From an uncultured Mediterranea sp. (lineage in GTDB: Bacteria; Bacteroidota; Bacteroidia; Bacteroidales; Bacteroidaceae): DNA of 33,816 bases. Positions 23,330 to 33,159 of the stretch are shown here, in pieces (within the stretch, counting starts at the first letter, position 1; each line of letters begins with the position of its first letter). The stretch is taken from contig CAMCUZ010000022.1 of the NCBI GenBank assembly GCA_945879145.1, forward strand, positions 1 to 33,816, read 5' to 3'. The notes beneath the pieces are model-generated. The model saw only the letters and a program-made list of their open reading frames with translations. It was not told the DNA's origin and searched no databases. The translations under genes and the position numbers were made by a program.

Positions 23330-24107
23330 GCAATGTCGTGATTACGGGGATGCCGTAGGCCTTCAGGTCATTCTGAGCTTTGAGATAGCCACGGGGGTCG
23401 GCCAACTCACGGTAGTCGTGGGCATCCAGGCCGATAATGGCAGTACACCCTTCGTTAGCCGCTATTTTCCAGAAGGCGGGAGTGGGGTAGGTGAGTCGGT
23501 TGTTCTCTTCCGTCTCGCCAAAGTACCAGCGCCCTATGTTGTACTCCAAGGGAATATGCAAACGGGCTGCTGCACGACAGATATGACGGCTGATGGCGGT
23601 GCAGTGGTGGTCAAACTGCGGATACGAGCGCATGAAGAGGTCAGGGTGGGCCAGGTAGCAGAAGAGTCCGCTCTCCATCCCCTCAATGGCACTCTCCTCG
23701 TAGAGGTCGAGCATGTCGCGGTTGCGGGTATGGCTGCCGAAGTAGGGAAACTTCTCATCCGTATGATAGTAGTGATTGCCAAAGATGGCGTAGTCGATGT
23801 GATAGCACTTGATCTGCTCCTTCAGCCAATAGAGGTAGTCGGGGAAGTATTCACACTCCAGTCCAATCTTAATCTGGATTTGGTCGCGGTATTTTTCGCG
23901 TAAGGCCGTGATGCTCTCCACGTAGTCTGGCAGTTCGTCGGGCAGCATCCGCATGCCAGCCACAAAGTCGCTGCGATATTTCCAGGGGGTATGGTCACTG
24001 AAGCCCAGCACGTCGTAGCCACCCTGAATAGCGCTGAGCACAAACTCCTCATCGGTGCCTCTAGCGTGCATGCATCGGGTGGTGTGGGTATGATAGTTGG
24101 TTCTCAT
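23316..24107 (-). CDS. PHP-domain phosphatase, histidinol-phosphatase-like
   Basis: A 263-residue PHP-fold metallohydrolase. Metal ligands are visible as HTHTTRC (His6, His8), SDHTPW, ECEYFPDY, AHPDLF and LDAHD, the pattern of HisJ/HisK-type histidinol phosphatases, which make histidinol from histidinol phosphate. Bacteroidetes usually also have the HAD-type phosphatase in HisB, so this enzyme may be redundant or act on another sugar or amino-alcohol phosphate. It is the last gene of a six-gene minus-strand run, 23 bases after the cyclo-ligase gene, and its end overlaps dciA on the other strand by 14 bases. Confidence 0.8.
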   Translation of the reverse strand: MRTNYHTHTTRCMHARGTDEEFVLSAIQGGYDVLGFSDHTPWKYRSDFVAGMRMLPDELPDYVESITALREKYRDQIQIKIGLECEYFPDYLYWLKEQIKCYHIDYAIFGNHYYHTDEKFPYFGSHTRNRDMLDLYEESAIEGMESGLFCYLAHPDLFMRSYPQFDHHCTAISRHICRAAARLHIPLEYNIGRWYFGETEENNRLTYPTPAFWKIAANEGCTAIIGLDAHDYRELADPRGYLKAQNDLKAYGIPVITTLPTGR

Positions 24108-24130
24108 TTGTTTTTGTTGTTTGGTTTCGC

Positions 24131-24670
24131 TTAACTAATTACTTCATCCATGCGGATATCGAATGGCTCAGCAGGCACCTGCTCCACGCGCTGAAAGGGG
24201 AAGCAGAGGCCGATTTTGTAGGCCTGCGGCAGACGGGGCAACAGACGGTCATAGTACCCTTTGCCGCGTCCCAGCCGGTTGCCTTGGCTGTCGAACGCCA
24301 CACCAGGCACTACGATGCATTCTATCTGCTCAAGTTGCAGGAAGGGTGGACCAGTAGGCTCTTCGATACCGTATGCTCCCTTGACCAGTTCGTGGCATCC
24401 ATGGTAAGTGCGCAGCTCCAGATCATCGCCCACCACTACGGGCAGGATAATCCGTTTGTTTTGTGCCCAACGCTCCACAAAGTGGTGTGTCTGCACCTCA
24501 TCAGGTAGAGAGTAGTAGAGCATCACTACCTGAGCCTGTTGGAAGCGGGGAGATGCTTCCAGCTTGGTGAGAACCTCAGCAGAGAGCGTAGTCAGCTGTC
24601 CGGCATTCCGGTACGTGGCCTTTAACGCAGCCATCTGCTTGCGCAGTTCTTTTTTGGTCAGCTTGTTCAT
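24131..24670 (-). CDS. 5-formyltetrahydrofolate cyclo-ligase
   Basis: A 179-residue enzyme that converts 5-formyl-THF to 5,10-methenyl-THF with ATP, recycling a folate storage form. N-terminal KKELRKQM holds the nucleotide-binding basic cluster, PDEVQTHHF the substrate site, and LGRGKGYYDRLLP the conserved ATP-binding loop. Length is normal (about 180-200). The N-terminal 31 codons overlap the 3' end of the upstream S41 protease gene in another frame (95 bases); since the N-terminus looks complete and family-like, the start is kept at 24670. Confidence 0.93.
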   Translation of the reverse strand: MNKLTKKELRKQMAALKATYRNAGQLTTLSAEVLTKLEASPRFQQAQVVMLYYSLPDEVQTHHFVERWAQNKRIILPVVVGDDLELRTYHGCHELVKGAYGIEEPTGPPFLQLEQIECIVVPGVAFDSQGNRLGRGKGYYDRLLPRLPQAYKIGLCFPFQRVEQVPAEPFDIRMDEVIS

Positions 24671-26315
24671 CTTCTTTCTCCTCTATAATGGATGGAGCGG
24701 TGGGGAAGGCTTCGCCCTTTTCCAGTATCTCAAGCGCCTTCTTCACCGTAGCATCTTCGGTATTGATGTAGCGGATATACTCCTCTTGCCCCAGCATGTT
24801 GTAGATGATGTTGCCATATACATGGCGTTCGATCAGCTTGCGCGACTTCTGTATCAACAGGTTGCGTCGTTTCAGCCCCTTACCTTCGGCGTAGCGGATA
24901 AACTGCTCCAACACGTTCTGCCCCTTTAGGTGCTTGAGTAGCGGTTCATACTGTTCGAAGGCTGAGAGCTTGTCGCGGTGGTTGTCGGAGTAGTGGAAAC
25001 TGAAGCGGATAATGAGGCCTCGGTTGCTGGCCTCAATGAGGTAGGAGCTGACGCCAGTTGTGTCTTGCGGTACGAAGACATCGGGCATGATGCCTCCACC
25101 ACCATAGACAGGTCGGCCCAGTGTGGTTTTAAACAGCTCGTTCTCGTTCAGCTTGATGCTGTCTTTCGAGAAGAATTCACCATGCTCATAGCGGGTCAAC
25201 CAGTCGCGGTCGTATTGGCTGTCGTTGCCATTGGCGTAGGGCCGCTGGATGCATCGTCCTGAGGGGGTGTGGTAACGGGCTACGGTGAGTCGGATGGCCG
25301 ATCCGTCACTGAAGTCAATGGGTTGTTGCACCAGCCCCTTGCCGAACGAGCGTCGGCCCACGATGATGCCGCGGTCGTTGTCCTGTATGGCTCCGGCAAA
25401 GATTTCGCTCGCTGAGGCCGACCCTTCATCCACGAGCACTACCAGCGGCATGCGTTGGCAGCTGCCTGTGCCGTTGGCATAATCCTGTGTGCGGGGGAAC
25501 TTGCGTCCCTCGGCATAGACGATGAGCTGTCCTTCGGGCAGGAATTCGTTCACCATCCGTATGGCAGCCTCCATGAAGCCACCGGTATTGTCACGCAGGT
25601 CGATGATGAGGCCCTTGCACTGCTTATGTAGCAGCTGTGCGATCGCGTTGAGCAGCTCGATGTGGGTGGTGCGTGCAAACTTACTGATCTGCACGTAGCC
25701 AAAGTCGTCAGAAATCATATAGGCGGCATTGATGCTATTTTGTGGTATGTCGCCACGTACGATGGAGAAGTCCAGCAGTTCCGGTTCTCCCATACGCTTC
25801 ACGCTCACCTTCACCTCGCTGTCCTTCGGCCCTTTGAGGGTGCGCATAGCCTTTTCGTTGGTTAGCGTCTTGCCCACGAAGAGGCTGTCGTTTACCTTCA
25901 CGATGCGGTCGCCTGCCATCAGGCCCACCTTTTCCGAAGGGCCACCCTTGATGACGCGGTTTACGTGCACCGTATCATCTTGAATGGTAAACTGGATACC
26001 GATGCCGCTGAAGCTCCCCTCCAGCTCCTGGTTGACTTGTTCCAGGTTCTGGGCAGGGATATAGACGGAGTGGGGGTCGAGTTCAGCCAGAATCTGCGGC
26101 ATGGCCTTTTCTACGAGGTCTGCCATATCGACGGTATCTACGTATTGGTCGTCAATGACGCGCAGCAGGGCATTGAGTTTGTTCGACGAGCCGTTGATGA
26201 TGCCCAGCCGGTTTCCGGCAAAGTGCTGTGCATAGAATGTACCTATTAAGATGCCGATCACCACACTTACGGCGATAATCAGCGGAATAAATCGATTGCT
26301 GCTTTTGGGTGACAT
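24576..26315 (-). CDS. C-terminal processing peptidase, S41 family
   Basis: A 579-residue tail-specific protease: N-terminal membrane anchor or signal (about 9-28), PDZ domain (about 95-175, GSFSGIGIQF ... GLMAGDRIVKVND), and an S41 core with LIIDLRDNTGG, catalytic Ser301 in EGSASASEIFAGA and Lys326 in GRRSFGKGLVQ. Such proteases cut periplasmic or envelope proteins at their C-termini. The C-terminal third (helical, FSFHYSDNHRDKL onward) is usual for Bacteroidetes members. The last ~31 residues (after EKEDEQADQ) run into the cyclo-ligase gene and look like out-of-frame read-through, so the native stop may have been lost. 30 bases downstream of the dCMP deaminase gene. Confidence 0.9.
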   Translation of the reverse strand: MSPKSSNRFIPLIIAVSVVIGILIGTFYAQHFAGNRLGIINGSSNKLNALLRVIDDQYVDTVDMADLVEKAMPQILAELDPHSVYIPAQNLEQVNQELEGSFSGIGIQFTIQDDTVHVNRVIKGGPSEKVGLMAGDRIVKVNDSLFVGKTLTNEKAMRTLKGPKDSEVKVSVKRMGEPELLDFSIVRGDIPQNSINAAYMISDDFGYVQISKFARTTHIELLNAIAQLLHKQCKGLIIDLRDNTGGFMEAAIRMVNEFLPEGQLIVYAEGRKFPRTQDYANGTGSCQRMPLVVLVDEGSASASEIFAGAIQDNDRGIIVGRRSFGKGLVQQPIDFSDGSAIRLTVARYHTPSGRCIQRPYANGNDSQYDRDWLTRYEHGEFFSKDSIKLNENELFKTTLGRPVYGGGGIMPDVFVPQDTTGVSSYLIEASNRGLIIRFSFHYSDNHRDKLSAFEQYEPLLKHLKGQNVLEQFIRYAEGKGLKRRNLLIQKSRKLIERHVYGNIIYNMLGQEEYIRYINTEDATVKKALEILEKGEAFPTAPSIIEEKEDEQADQKRTAQADGCVKGHVPECRTADYALC

Positions 26316-26345
26316 GGTTATTCAGTTACTAATTTATCATTATTA

Positions 26346-26786
26346 TTATTCATCTTCCACCTCCATATAGACCACTTCGATGCCGGCGCGTTTCAGCAGT
26401 TCGATGCCATCTTCCAGCCGGTATTTTTCCGAATAGACTACACGCTTGATACCAGCCTGGATGATGAGCTTGGCACATTCGATGCAGGGCGAAGCGGTGA
26501 CATACATCGTGGCTCCATCGCTGCTGTTGTTGCTACGGGCTATCTTGGTGATGGCGTTGGCTTCGGCGTGGAGCACGTAGGGTTTTGTGACGTTATGCTC
26601 ATCCTCGCATACGTTCTCAAATCCCGAGGGGGTACCGTTGTAGCCATCCGAGATAATCATTTTTTCTTTGACAATCAGGGCGCCTACCTGTCTGCGTTGG
26701 CAGTAGGAGTTTTCTGCCCAGATGTAGGCCATGCGAAGATAACGTCTATCCAGGCCCAGTTGTTTCTGATTTGCGTTTTTTTCCAT
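26346..26786 (-). CDS. dCMP deaminase family protein
   Basis: A 146-residue zinc-dependent deoxycytidylate-type deaminase. His73 and Glu75 in HAEANAI and Cys101/Cys104 in SPCIECAK are the zinc ligands and catalytic acid; SDGYNGTPSGFENVCED is the block typical of ComEB/dCMP deaminases. It supplies dUMP for thymidylate synthesis. Pairing with a folate enzyme in the same operon fits one-carbon and thymidylate metabolism (inference). Lies between the DUF4847 lipoprotein gene (18 bases upstream) and the S41 gene. Confidence 0.9.
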   Translation of the reverse strand: MEKNANQKQLGLDRRYLRMAYIWAENSYCQRRQVGALIVKEKMIISDGYNGTPSGFENVCEDEHNVTKPYVLHAEANAITKIARSNNSSDGATMYVTASPCIECAKLIIQAGIKRVVYSEKYRLEDGIELLKRAGIEVVYMEVEDE

Positions 26787-26804
26787 TGCGAGTGAGGTAT
26801 TAAC

Positions 26805-27341
26805 TTATTTCTGTACATGGAAGCTCATGCGCATCGTGTTCTGCCCATCGGTATAGAACAGGTAGAGGTTGTCTGTGTCCCCCTCATAGCGGGTCACTCC
26901 CTTCAGTCCGTTGACGAAAGCCTTGGCCAGCGGATCGGTCTCCGAGGGGTTGTTCTGCAGTGTGATGGTGAGCTGTCGGTCTGCCCCGACGTTCCAGTTG
27001 CCGTTGAAGGCTGTTTTTATGCCGCGGCCGTTCATGGCGCCCCCGATGGTGTTGCCTGTGGTGCCTCCCTCAAAGTTGAGCACAAAGTTCTCTTCCTTCT
27101 CCATGGCCGCTTCGCTGGCTTTCCTCGCCGACTCATTGCTGCCCCAGAAGTCATACCACTGGTTGCTCCCATCGCGGCTGATGTAGGTCAGTTTCCAAGT
27201 CTTTCCGCCACCTACGAAGATTTCCATCACGTCGTCATCGTTGCTGCACGAGGTGCTTCCGAGTGACACTACCAGGCCGAGGAGTAACGTCAAGTAGCTT
27301 AGTAGGCGCGGTTGTCGGTATTGCTTGCTGTTGGTTTGCAT
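26805..27341 (-). CDS. lipoprotein, DUF4847-like
   Basis: A 178-residue predicted lipoprotein: a basic N-terminus, hydrophobic YLTLLLGLVVSLGSTSC with the lipid-modified Cys at 32, then an SNDDD acidic start typical of surface-exported Bacteroidetes lipoproteins. GGGKTWKLTYISRDGSNQWYDFWG and NRQLTITLQNNPS-like strands suggest a small beta fold similar to DUF4847. Function unknown. It sits between dcp and the dCMP deaminase gene in the minus-strand run. Confidence 0.75.
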   Translation of the reverse strand: MQTNSKQYRQPRLLSYLTLLLGLVVSLGSTSCSNDDDVMEIFVGGGKTWKLTYISRDGSNQWYDFWGSNESARKASEAAMEKEENFVLNFEGGTTGNTIGGAMNGRGIKTAFNGNWNVGADRQLTITLQNNPSETDPLAKAFVNGLKGVTRYEGDTDNLYLFYTDGQNTMRMSFHVQK

Positions 27342-27399
27342 AGGCTTGATTATTTTCTAGTTCTCTATATTATATATAATGTACGCGCATGCGGAAATG

Positions 27400-29487
27400 T
27401 CAGCGGATGCCGTTGCGTTTGAGCAGGGCATCGATGGTAGGCTGCTGCCCGCGGAAGCGTACGTAGAGGGTCATCGGGTCTTCAGTGCCTCCCTTAGAGA
27501 GGATGTTGTCGCGGAAGCTCTGTGCCACTTCGGTGTTGAAGATGCCCTTCTGCTTGAAGAGTGAGAAGGCATCGGCATCGAGCACCTCAGCCCATTTGTA
27601 GCTGTAGTAGCCACCGGCATAGCCTCCGGCAAAGATGTGCGAGAAGGTGGTGCTCATGCAGGCCTCATTCACCTGCGGCAACAGTTGGGCCCGTTGCCAG
27701 GCCGTGCGTTCATAAGCCTGCACATCACCCTCGAAGGGCGTTGTGCGGCTGTACCAGGCCATGTCGAGCAGTCCGAAGCTCACTTGGCGCAGGCAGAGGT
27801 ATCCGGCGTTGAAGTTGGCCGAGGCTACGATGCGTTGAATCAGTTCGTCGGGAATCAGCTCGCCGCTCTCATAGTGGCGTGCAAAGGTGTGGAGAAACTC
27901 CTTCTCGGTAGCAAAATTCTCCATGATTTGCGAGGGCAGCTCCACAAAGTCCCAATAGACGTTGGTGCCGCTCAGGCTGCGGTAGGTGGTGTTGGCAAAG
28001 ATACCGTGCAGGCAGTGGCCGAATTCATGCAGTAGCGTCTCCACCTCATCAAAGGTGAGCAGTGCAGGCTTGTTGGCCGTAGAGCGGCTGAAGTTGGTCA
28101 CCAGCGATACGTGCGGACGGCTGTTTTCTCCGTTCTTCGTGTGCCATTGTCCCTTGTACTCTGTCATCCAGGCCCCTGAGCGTTTTCCCTCGCGCGGGTG
28201 GAAGTCCGTGTAGAGTACCGCCAAGAATGAGCCATCTCGGTCGAGTACCTCGTAGGCGGTCACCTCGGGGTGATAGACCGGTATGTCAGGGTTGGCCTTG
28301 AAGGTGATGCCATAGAGTCGGGTTGCCAGACCGAAGACACCGTCAATGACCTTCTCCAGCTGGAAGTAGGGGCGTAGCATCTCATCGTTGAGTTGGTAGG
28401 TGGCATCTTTCAGTTTATGGGCATAATAGCTCCAGTCGTAGGGCATCAATATGAAGTCCTTGCCCTGCTCCTTTCTGGCCAGCTCCTCTACGCGCTTCAC
28501 CTCTTGCTGGGCAGCTGGGGTGTAGGCCTCCAGCAGCTGGTCGAGCAGATGGTTGACCGCCTCTGTGGTGCGGGCCATGCGTTGGGTCAGTTTGTAGGAT
28601 ACGTAGTCGGGGTAGCCCAGTAGCTGAGCCAAGGCTAGTCGGGTATTCACGATCTGTTTCACCACATCGAGGTTATCAGTCTCTCCCCCCTTGGCACGCG
28701 AAGCGTAGGCTGTATAGAGTTCGCGGCGCAGTTCACGGCTGTCGGCATACTCCATGAAGGGCACGTAGCTGGGGTAGTCGAGGGTAAAGCGCCATCCCTC
28801 CATGCCCTTTTGCTGGGCGCTTTCACGAGCCGCATCGAGTGCGCTCTGCGGTAGTCCCTTCACCTGCTCAGGATGGGTGAGGAGCAGCTGGTAGCTGTTG
28901 GTTGCTTTGAGCAGGTTTTCGCTGAATTGCAGGGTGAGCAGGCTGAGGCGATTGCTCAGTTCCCGATAGGTGTCGCGGTCGGCTCCCTGCAAGTTGGCAC
29001 CGTTCAGTGCAAACCCTTCGTAGATATCCTTCAGTAGTTGCTGTTGTTCGCTATTCAGGTGGAGTTGATTTCGTTGGTCATACACCGCCTTGATGCGTGC
29101 AAAGAGTGCCTCGTTCAGACTGATGTTGTTGCCATGTTCCGTCATCAGGGGCATCAGCTTGCGTGCCAGGGCCTGCATCTCGTCGTTCGTCTCTGCGCTC
29201 ATCAAGTTGCCGAACACGCTGCTCACGCGTTCCAGCAGCTCGCCCGAGGCTTCGTAGGCCTCAATGGTGTTCTCAAAAGTTGGTGCTTCGGGATTCTGTA
29301 CGATGGCGTCGATTTCAGCGTTTTGTTGTTTCATACCCTCCATCACGGCCGGCTCGTAGTGCTCTAGTCGGATGCGGTCGAATGGTGCGGTACCGTGGGG
29401 CGTCTGATAGGGCTGTAGAAAGGGGTTCTGTGCTATGGTAGTGTTCATAATGCAAAGTAAGGAGATGACAAGTCCTGTATATTTCAT
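27400..29487 (-). CDS. dcp: peptidyl-dipeptidase Dcp-like, M3 family
   Basis: A 695-residue zinc metallopeptidase with a signal peptide (1-19, VISLLCIMNTTIAQ), so periplasmic. HEFGHCLHG at about 487-495 is the M3 HExxH motif in its HEFGH form, with the third ligand Glu expected downstream. NPFLQPYQTPHGTAPFDRI and FAGGYAGGYYSYKWAEVLDADAF are hallmark Dcp blocks. It removes C-terminal dipeptides from oligopeptides. First gene of a dense run of six on the minus strand. The upstream CACTTTTG (complement of 29505-29512) is a one-mismatch -7 box candidate. Confidence 0.93.
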   Translation of the reverse strand: MKYTGLVISLLCIMNTTIAQNPFLQPYQTPHGTAPFDRIRLEHYEPAVMEGMKQQNAEIDAIVQNPEAPTFENTIEAYEASGELLERVSSVFGNLMSAETNDEMQALARKLMPLMTEHGNNISLNEALFARIKAVYDQRNQLHLNSEQQQLLKDIYEGFALNGANLQGADRDTYRELSNRLSLLTLQFSENLLKATNSYQLLLTHPEQVKGLPQSALDAARESAQQKGMEGWRFTLDYPSYVPFMEYADSRELRRELYTAYASRAKGGETDNLDVVKQIVNTRLALAQLLGYPDYVSYKLTQRMARTTEAVNHLLDQLLEAYTPAAQQEVKRVEELARKEQGKDFILMPYDWSYYAHKLKDATYQLNDEMLRPYFQLEKVIDGVFGLATRLYGITFKANPDIPVYHPEVTAYEVLDRDGSFLAVLYTDFHPREGKRSGAWMTEYKGQWHTKNGENSRPHVSLVTNFSRSTANKPALLTFDEVETLLHEFGHCLHGIFANTTYRSLSGTNVYWDFVELPSQIMENFATEKEFLHTFARHYESGELIPDELIQRIVASANFNAGYLCLRQVSFGLLDMAWYSRTTPFEGDVQAYERTAWQRAQLLPQVNEACMSTTFSHIFAGGYAGGYYSYKWAEVLDADAFSLFKQKGIFNTEVAQSFRDNILSKGGTEDPMTLYVRFRGQQPTIDALLKRNGIR

Positions 29488-29519
29488 TTTATTTAATTTG
29501 TTACGGACTGCAAAAGTGC

Positions 29520-29552
29520 GAAAAAAAAAGGCGACTTGAAAGTAAGCCGCCT
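29520..29552 (-). terminator. intrinsic terminator of gap
   Basis: On the minus strand AGGCGGCTT pairs with AAGTCGCCT (complement of 29544-29552 and 29529-29537), with one G-U pair that exists only in the minus-strand RNA, followed by a run of T. It lies 25 bases after the gap stop codon. Confidence 0.85.
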
Positions 29553-29577
29553 ATTTTTATAATTTTCTAACTGAATA

Positions 29578-30594
<1,017 letters not shown>

Positions 30595-30670
30595 TTAAAC
30601 TTTAAAGGTTTCTACTCTATATTGTTCAAAAATCTACGTACAAAATACACTTTTCTTCTGAAAAGCGCTG

Positions 30671-30678
30671 CAAATTTA
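30671..30678 (-). promoter_or_regulatory. -7 box for gap
   Basis: TAAATTTG on the minus strand matches TAnnTTTG, 83 bases upstream of the gap ATG, implying a long leader. The nearest TTG upstream is 23 bases away. The divergent mscL start codon is only 52 bases from this box. Confidence 0.5.
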
Positions 30679-30729
30679 AGAAATTGTTTTTATATTCGCA
30701 CCAAAATTCATTATTAAATATTATAAAAG

Positions 30730-31191
30730 ATGGGAAAAAGTACATTTTTGCAAGAATTTAAGGCGTTTGCCATGAAGGGAAACGTGGTTGACATGGCTGT
30801 CGGCGTAATCATCGGTGGTGCGTTTGGCAAGATTGTATCGTCGGTGGTGGCCGATGTCATTATGCCTCCGATAGGTCTGCTGGTGGGTGGTGTGAACTTC
30901 ACCGACCTGAAGTGGGTGATGAAGGATGCCGTGGCCGAGGTAAAAGACGAGGCTGGCAATGTAATCACTGCTGCCCAGGATGCCGTGACGCTCAACTATG
31001 GTAACTTCCTGCAGGTGACGTTTGACTTCCTGATTATCGCCTTCTCGATATTCTTGATGATTAAGCTCCTGACCAAGCTTACCGAGAAGAAGAAAGCCGA
31101 AGAGAAGGCTACGCCTGCTCCTCCCCCCGCACCCTCAAAGGAAGAGCTCCTGCTCACCGAGATTCGCGACCTGCTGAAGAACCAGAAATAA
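30730..31191 (+). CDS. mscL: large-conductance mechanosensitive channel MscL
   Basis: A 153-residue inner-membrane channel, a pentamer that opens under osmotic downshock. [27 protein letters not shown] is the N-terminal helix plus pore-lining TM1 (about 15-45), [21 protein letters not shown] is TM2 (about 95-115), and the cytoplasmic tail is charged with a Pro-rich linker (TPAPPPAPS) before the final helix. Length is slightly above the E. coli protein owing to the loop [15 protein letters not shown]. No other gene of the unit is near; guaA follows after 72 bases. Confidence 0.96.
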   Translation: MGKSTFLQEFKAFAMKGNVVDMAVGVIIGGAFGKIVSSVVADVIMPPIGLLVGGVNFTDLKWVMKDAVAEVKDEAGNVITAAQDAVTLNYGNFLQVTFDFLIIAFSIFLMIKLLTKLTEKKKAEEKATPAPPPAPSKEELLLTEIRDLLKNQK

Positions 31192-31263
31192 CTCTATATA
31201 TTATATATAAGTATAGGTTATTTTGTTTGTTAGACGAAAAGTAGATAAACCTGATATTTAGCA

Positions 31264-32817
31264 ATGCAAGAGAAAATCATTATTCTGGATTTCGGCTCGC
31301 AGACCACGCAGCTTATCGGCCGTCGCCTGCGCGAGCTGAATGTCTATTGCGAAATCGTGCCCTACAACAAGTTTCCTCACGGCGATGAGAGCGTGATGGG
31401 CGTGATTCTTTCCGGCAGTCCTTTCTCTGTCTATGACGAGGCTGCCTTCAAAGTGGACCTGAGTCAAATCCGTGGCCGTTACCCCATTCTGGGCATCTGC
31501 TACGGCGCTCAGTACATCTCTTATACGAATGGTGGTCGTGTGGAGCCTGCCGGCACGCGTGAGTATGGCCGTGCCCACCTCAGCTCGTTCGAGTCCGACA
31601 ACCTGCTGTTCCAGGGCATACGTCCCAACTCGCAGGTGTGGATGAGTCATGGTGACACCATCACCGCCATTCCCGACAACTTCCGCATCATTGCCTCTAC
31701 CGACAAGGTGAAGATTGCGGCCTATCAGGCCCAGGGCGAGAAGATGTGGGGTGTGCAGTTCCATCCCGAGGTGTTCCATAGCGAAGACGGCACCCAGATG
31801 CTGCGCAACTTCGTGGTAGATGCTTGCGGTTGCCACCAGACGTGGAGCCCCGCTTCGTTTGTCGATACCACCGTGGCCGAGCTCAAGGAGCAGATTGGCA
31901 ACGACCGCGTCATCCTCGGATTGAGTGGTGGTGTAGATTCCTCCGTAGCCGCCGTGCTGCTGCATCGTGCCATTGGCCGCAACCTGACCTGTATCTTTGT
32001 AGATCACGGTCTGCTGCGCAAGGACGAGTTCAAGAATGTGATGCACGACTACGAGTGCCTGGGGCTGAACGTCATCGGCGTAGATGCCAGCGAGAAGTTC
32101 TTCAAGGACCTCGAAGGGGTGACCGATCCCGAGAAGAAGCGTAAGATCATTGGTCGCGACTTCGTAGAAGTGTTCAACGCCGAGGCGCATAAGATTACCG
32201 ACGCCAAATGGCTGGCACAGGGCACCATCTATCCCGACCGTATCGAGAGTCTCAATATCACCGGCAAGGTGATTAAGAGCCACCACAACGTGGGTGGACT
32301 GCCCGAGGAGATGCACCTGCAGCTCTGTGAGCCCTTGAAGTGGCTCTTCAAGGACGAGGTGCGCCGTGTAGGCCGTCAGCTGGGTATTCCTCAGCACCTG
32401 ATTGGTCGTCACCCCTTCCCGGGACCAGGACTGGCTGTGCGCATCTTGGGCGACATCACCCGTGAGAAGGTACGCATCCTGCAGGACGCTGATGACATCT
32501 TTATCCGTGGCTTGCGCGACTATCAAGTGACGCTGCCCGATGGCACCCAGTCGAGTCTCTACGACCAGGTATGGCAGGCCGGTGTGATCCTGCTTCCCGT
32601 GCAGAGCGTAGGCGTGATGGGCGACGAGCGCACTTACGAGCGAGCTGTGGCCCTGCGAGCCGTGACCAGCACCGACGCCATGACGGCCGACTGGGCTCAT
32701 CTGCCCTACGACTTCATGGCCCGTGTAAGCAACGACATCATCAATAAAGTAAAAGGTGTGAACCGCGTCTGCTACGACATCTCTTCCAAGCCCCCCTCGA
32801 CCATCGAGTGGGAGTAA
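31264..32817 (+). CDS. guaA: GMP synthase (glutamine-hydrolysing)
   Basis: A 517-residue enzyme converting XMP to GMP. Class-I glutaminase domain (1-190): Cys80 region GICYGAQ and [10 protein letters not shown] with the His/Glu of the triad. ATP-pyrophosphatase domain: PP-loop [13 protein letters not shown]-terminal dimerisation domain: [16 protein letters not shown] and the final KPPSTIEWE. The length and sequence order are standard. A long overlapping open frame on the other strand is a codon-bias shadow. A GC-rich hairpin terminator follows 34 bases downstream. Confidence 0.97.
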   Translation: MQEKIIILDFGSQTTQLIGRRLRELNVYCEIVPYNKFPHGDESVMGVILSGSPFSVYDEAAFKVDLSQIRGRYPILGICYGAQYISYTNGGRVEPAGTREYGRAHLSSFESDNLLFQGIRPNSQVWMSHGDTITAIPDNFRIIASTDKVKIAAYQAQGEKMWGVQFHPEVFHSEDGTQMLRNFVVDACGCHQTWSPASFVDTTVAELKEQIGNDRVILGLSGGVDSSVAAVLLHRAIGRNLTCIFVDHGLLRKDEFKNVMHDYECLGLNVIGVDASEKFFKDLEGVTDPEKKRKIIGRDFVEVFNAEAHKITDAKWLAQGTIYPDRIESLNITGKVIKSHHNVGGLPEEMHLQLCEPLKWLFKDEVRRVGRQLGIPQHLIGRHPFPGPGLAVRILGDITREKVRILQDADDIFIRGLRDYQVTLPDGTQSSLYDQVWQAGVILLPVQSVGVMGDERTYERAVALRAVTSTDAMTADWAHLPYDFMARVSNDIINKVKGVNRVCYDISSKPPSTIEWE

Positions 32818-32851
32818 GGTGCTACAGCGTGAACCGCTTTGAAGCATAAGC

Positions 32852-32891
32852 AAACGCCCCCAACCGGCCAAGCGCCAGTGAGGGGGCGTTT
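32852..32891 (+). terminator. terminator of guaA
   Basis: AAACGCCCCC (32852-32861) pairs perfectly with GGGGGCGTTT (32882-32891), a 10-bp GC-rich stem with a 20-base loop, ending in TTTCT. It lies 34 bases after the guaA stop. Confidence 0.8.
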
Positions 32892-33128
32892 CTGTATGCT
32901 ATTCACAGTCATATATTGTCTGAATCCCTCATTGGGTTTGAACGTATCGGCAAACGAGATGAGATGGTCTCTGTCTCAGCACCTTTTTGTCGGGCTTTGG
33001 CAGAAAATTAGGTAAGATTATCTGATACAAAACCATATAGAGGTGCCAAACTATTGAATATTTGTTAATAATTCATGGCTAACAAGTGTATTTTTGAACA
33101 ATTAGACTACAATTAGAAATAAATGTAG
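32892..33128. other. non-coding spacer before the AbiE operon
   Basis: No gene with a start and normal length is seen between the guaA terminator and the AbiE promoter. Base composition shifts towards AT from about 33000. One minus-strand stretch (about 32895-32980) reads DRDHLISFADTFKPNEGF and on to RQYMTVNS without a stop, which could be a decayed gene end, but no family is recognised. Confidence 0.4.
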
Positions 33129-33136
33129 TAACTTTG
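33107..33136 (+). promoter_or_regulatory. promoter and candidate operator of the AbiE operon
   Basis: TAACTTTG at 33129-33136 is a TAnnTTTG -7 box 24 bases before the abiEi ATG. Just upstream, CTACA (33107-33111) and TGTAG (33124-33128) form an inverted repeat touching the -7 box. AbiEi antitoxins are known to repress their operon by binding inverted repeats at the promoter, so this is the likely autoregulation site, though the arms are short. No TTG at the expected -33 distance. Confidence 0.5.
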
Positions 33137-33159
33137 TACATATAATAAACTATAAAGGC

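Noticed and set aside
26465..26482. TGGCACATTCGATGCA, close to a sigma-54 site
   Set aside because: One mismatch in the -12 element and placed within the dCMP deaminase coding sequence on the opposite strand, with no gene start suitably downstream.
31258..32871. A 537-codon open frame on the strand opposite guaA
   Set aside because: It mirrors guaA almost end to end, has no recognisable domain and is rich in His/Val/Leu as expected from the complement of GC-rich codons. guaA has complete motifs, so this is a shadow.
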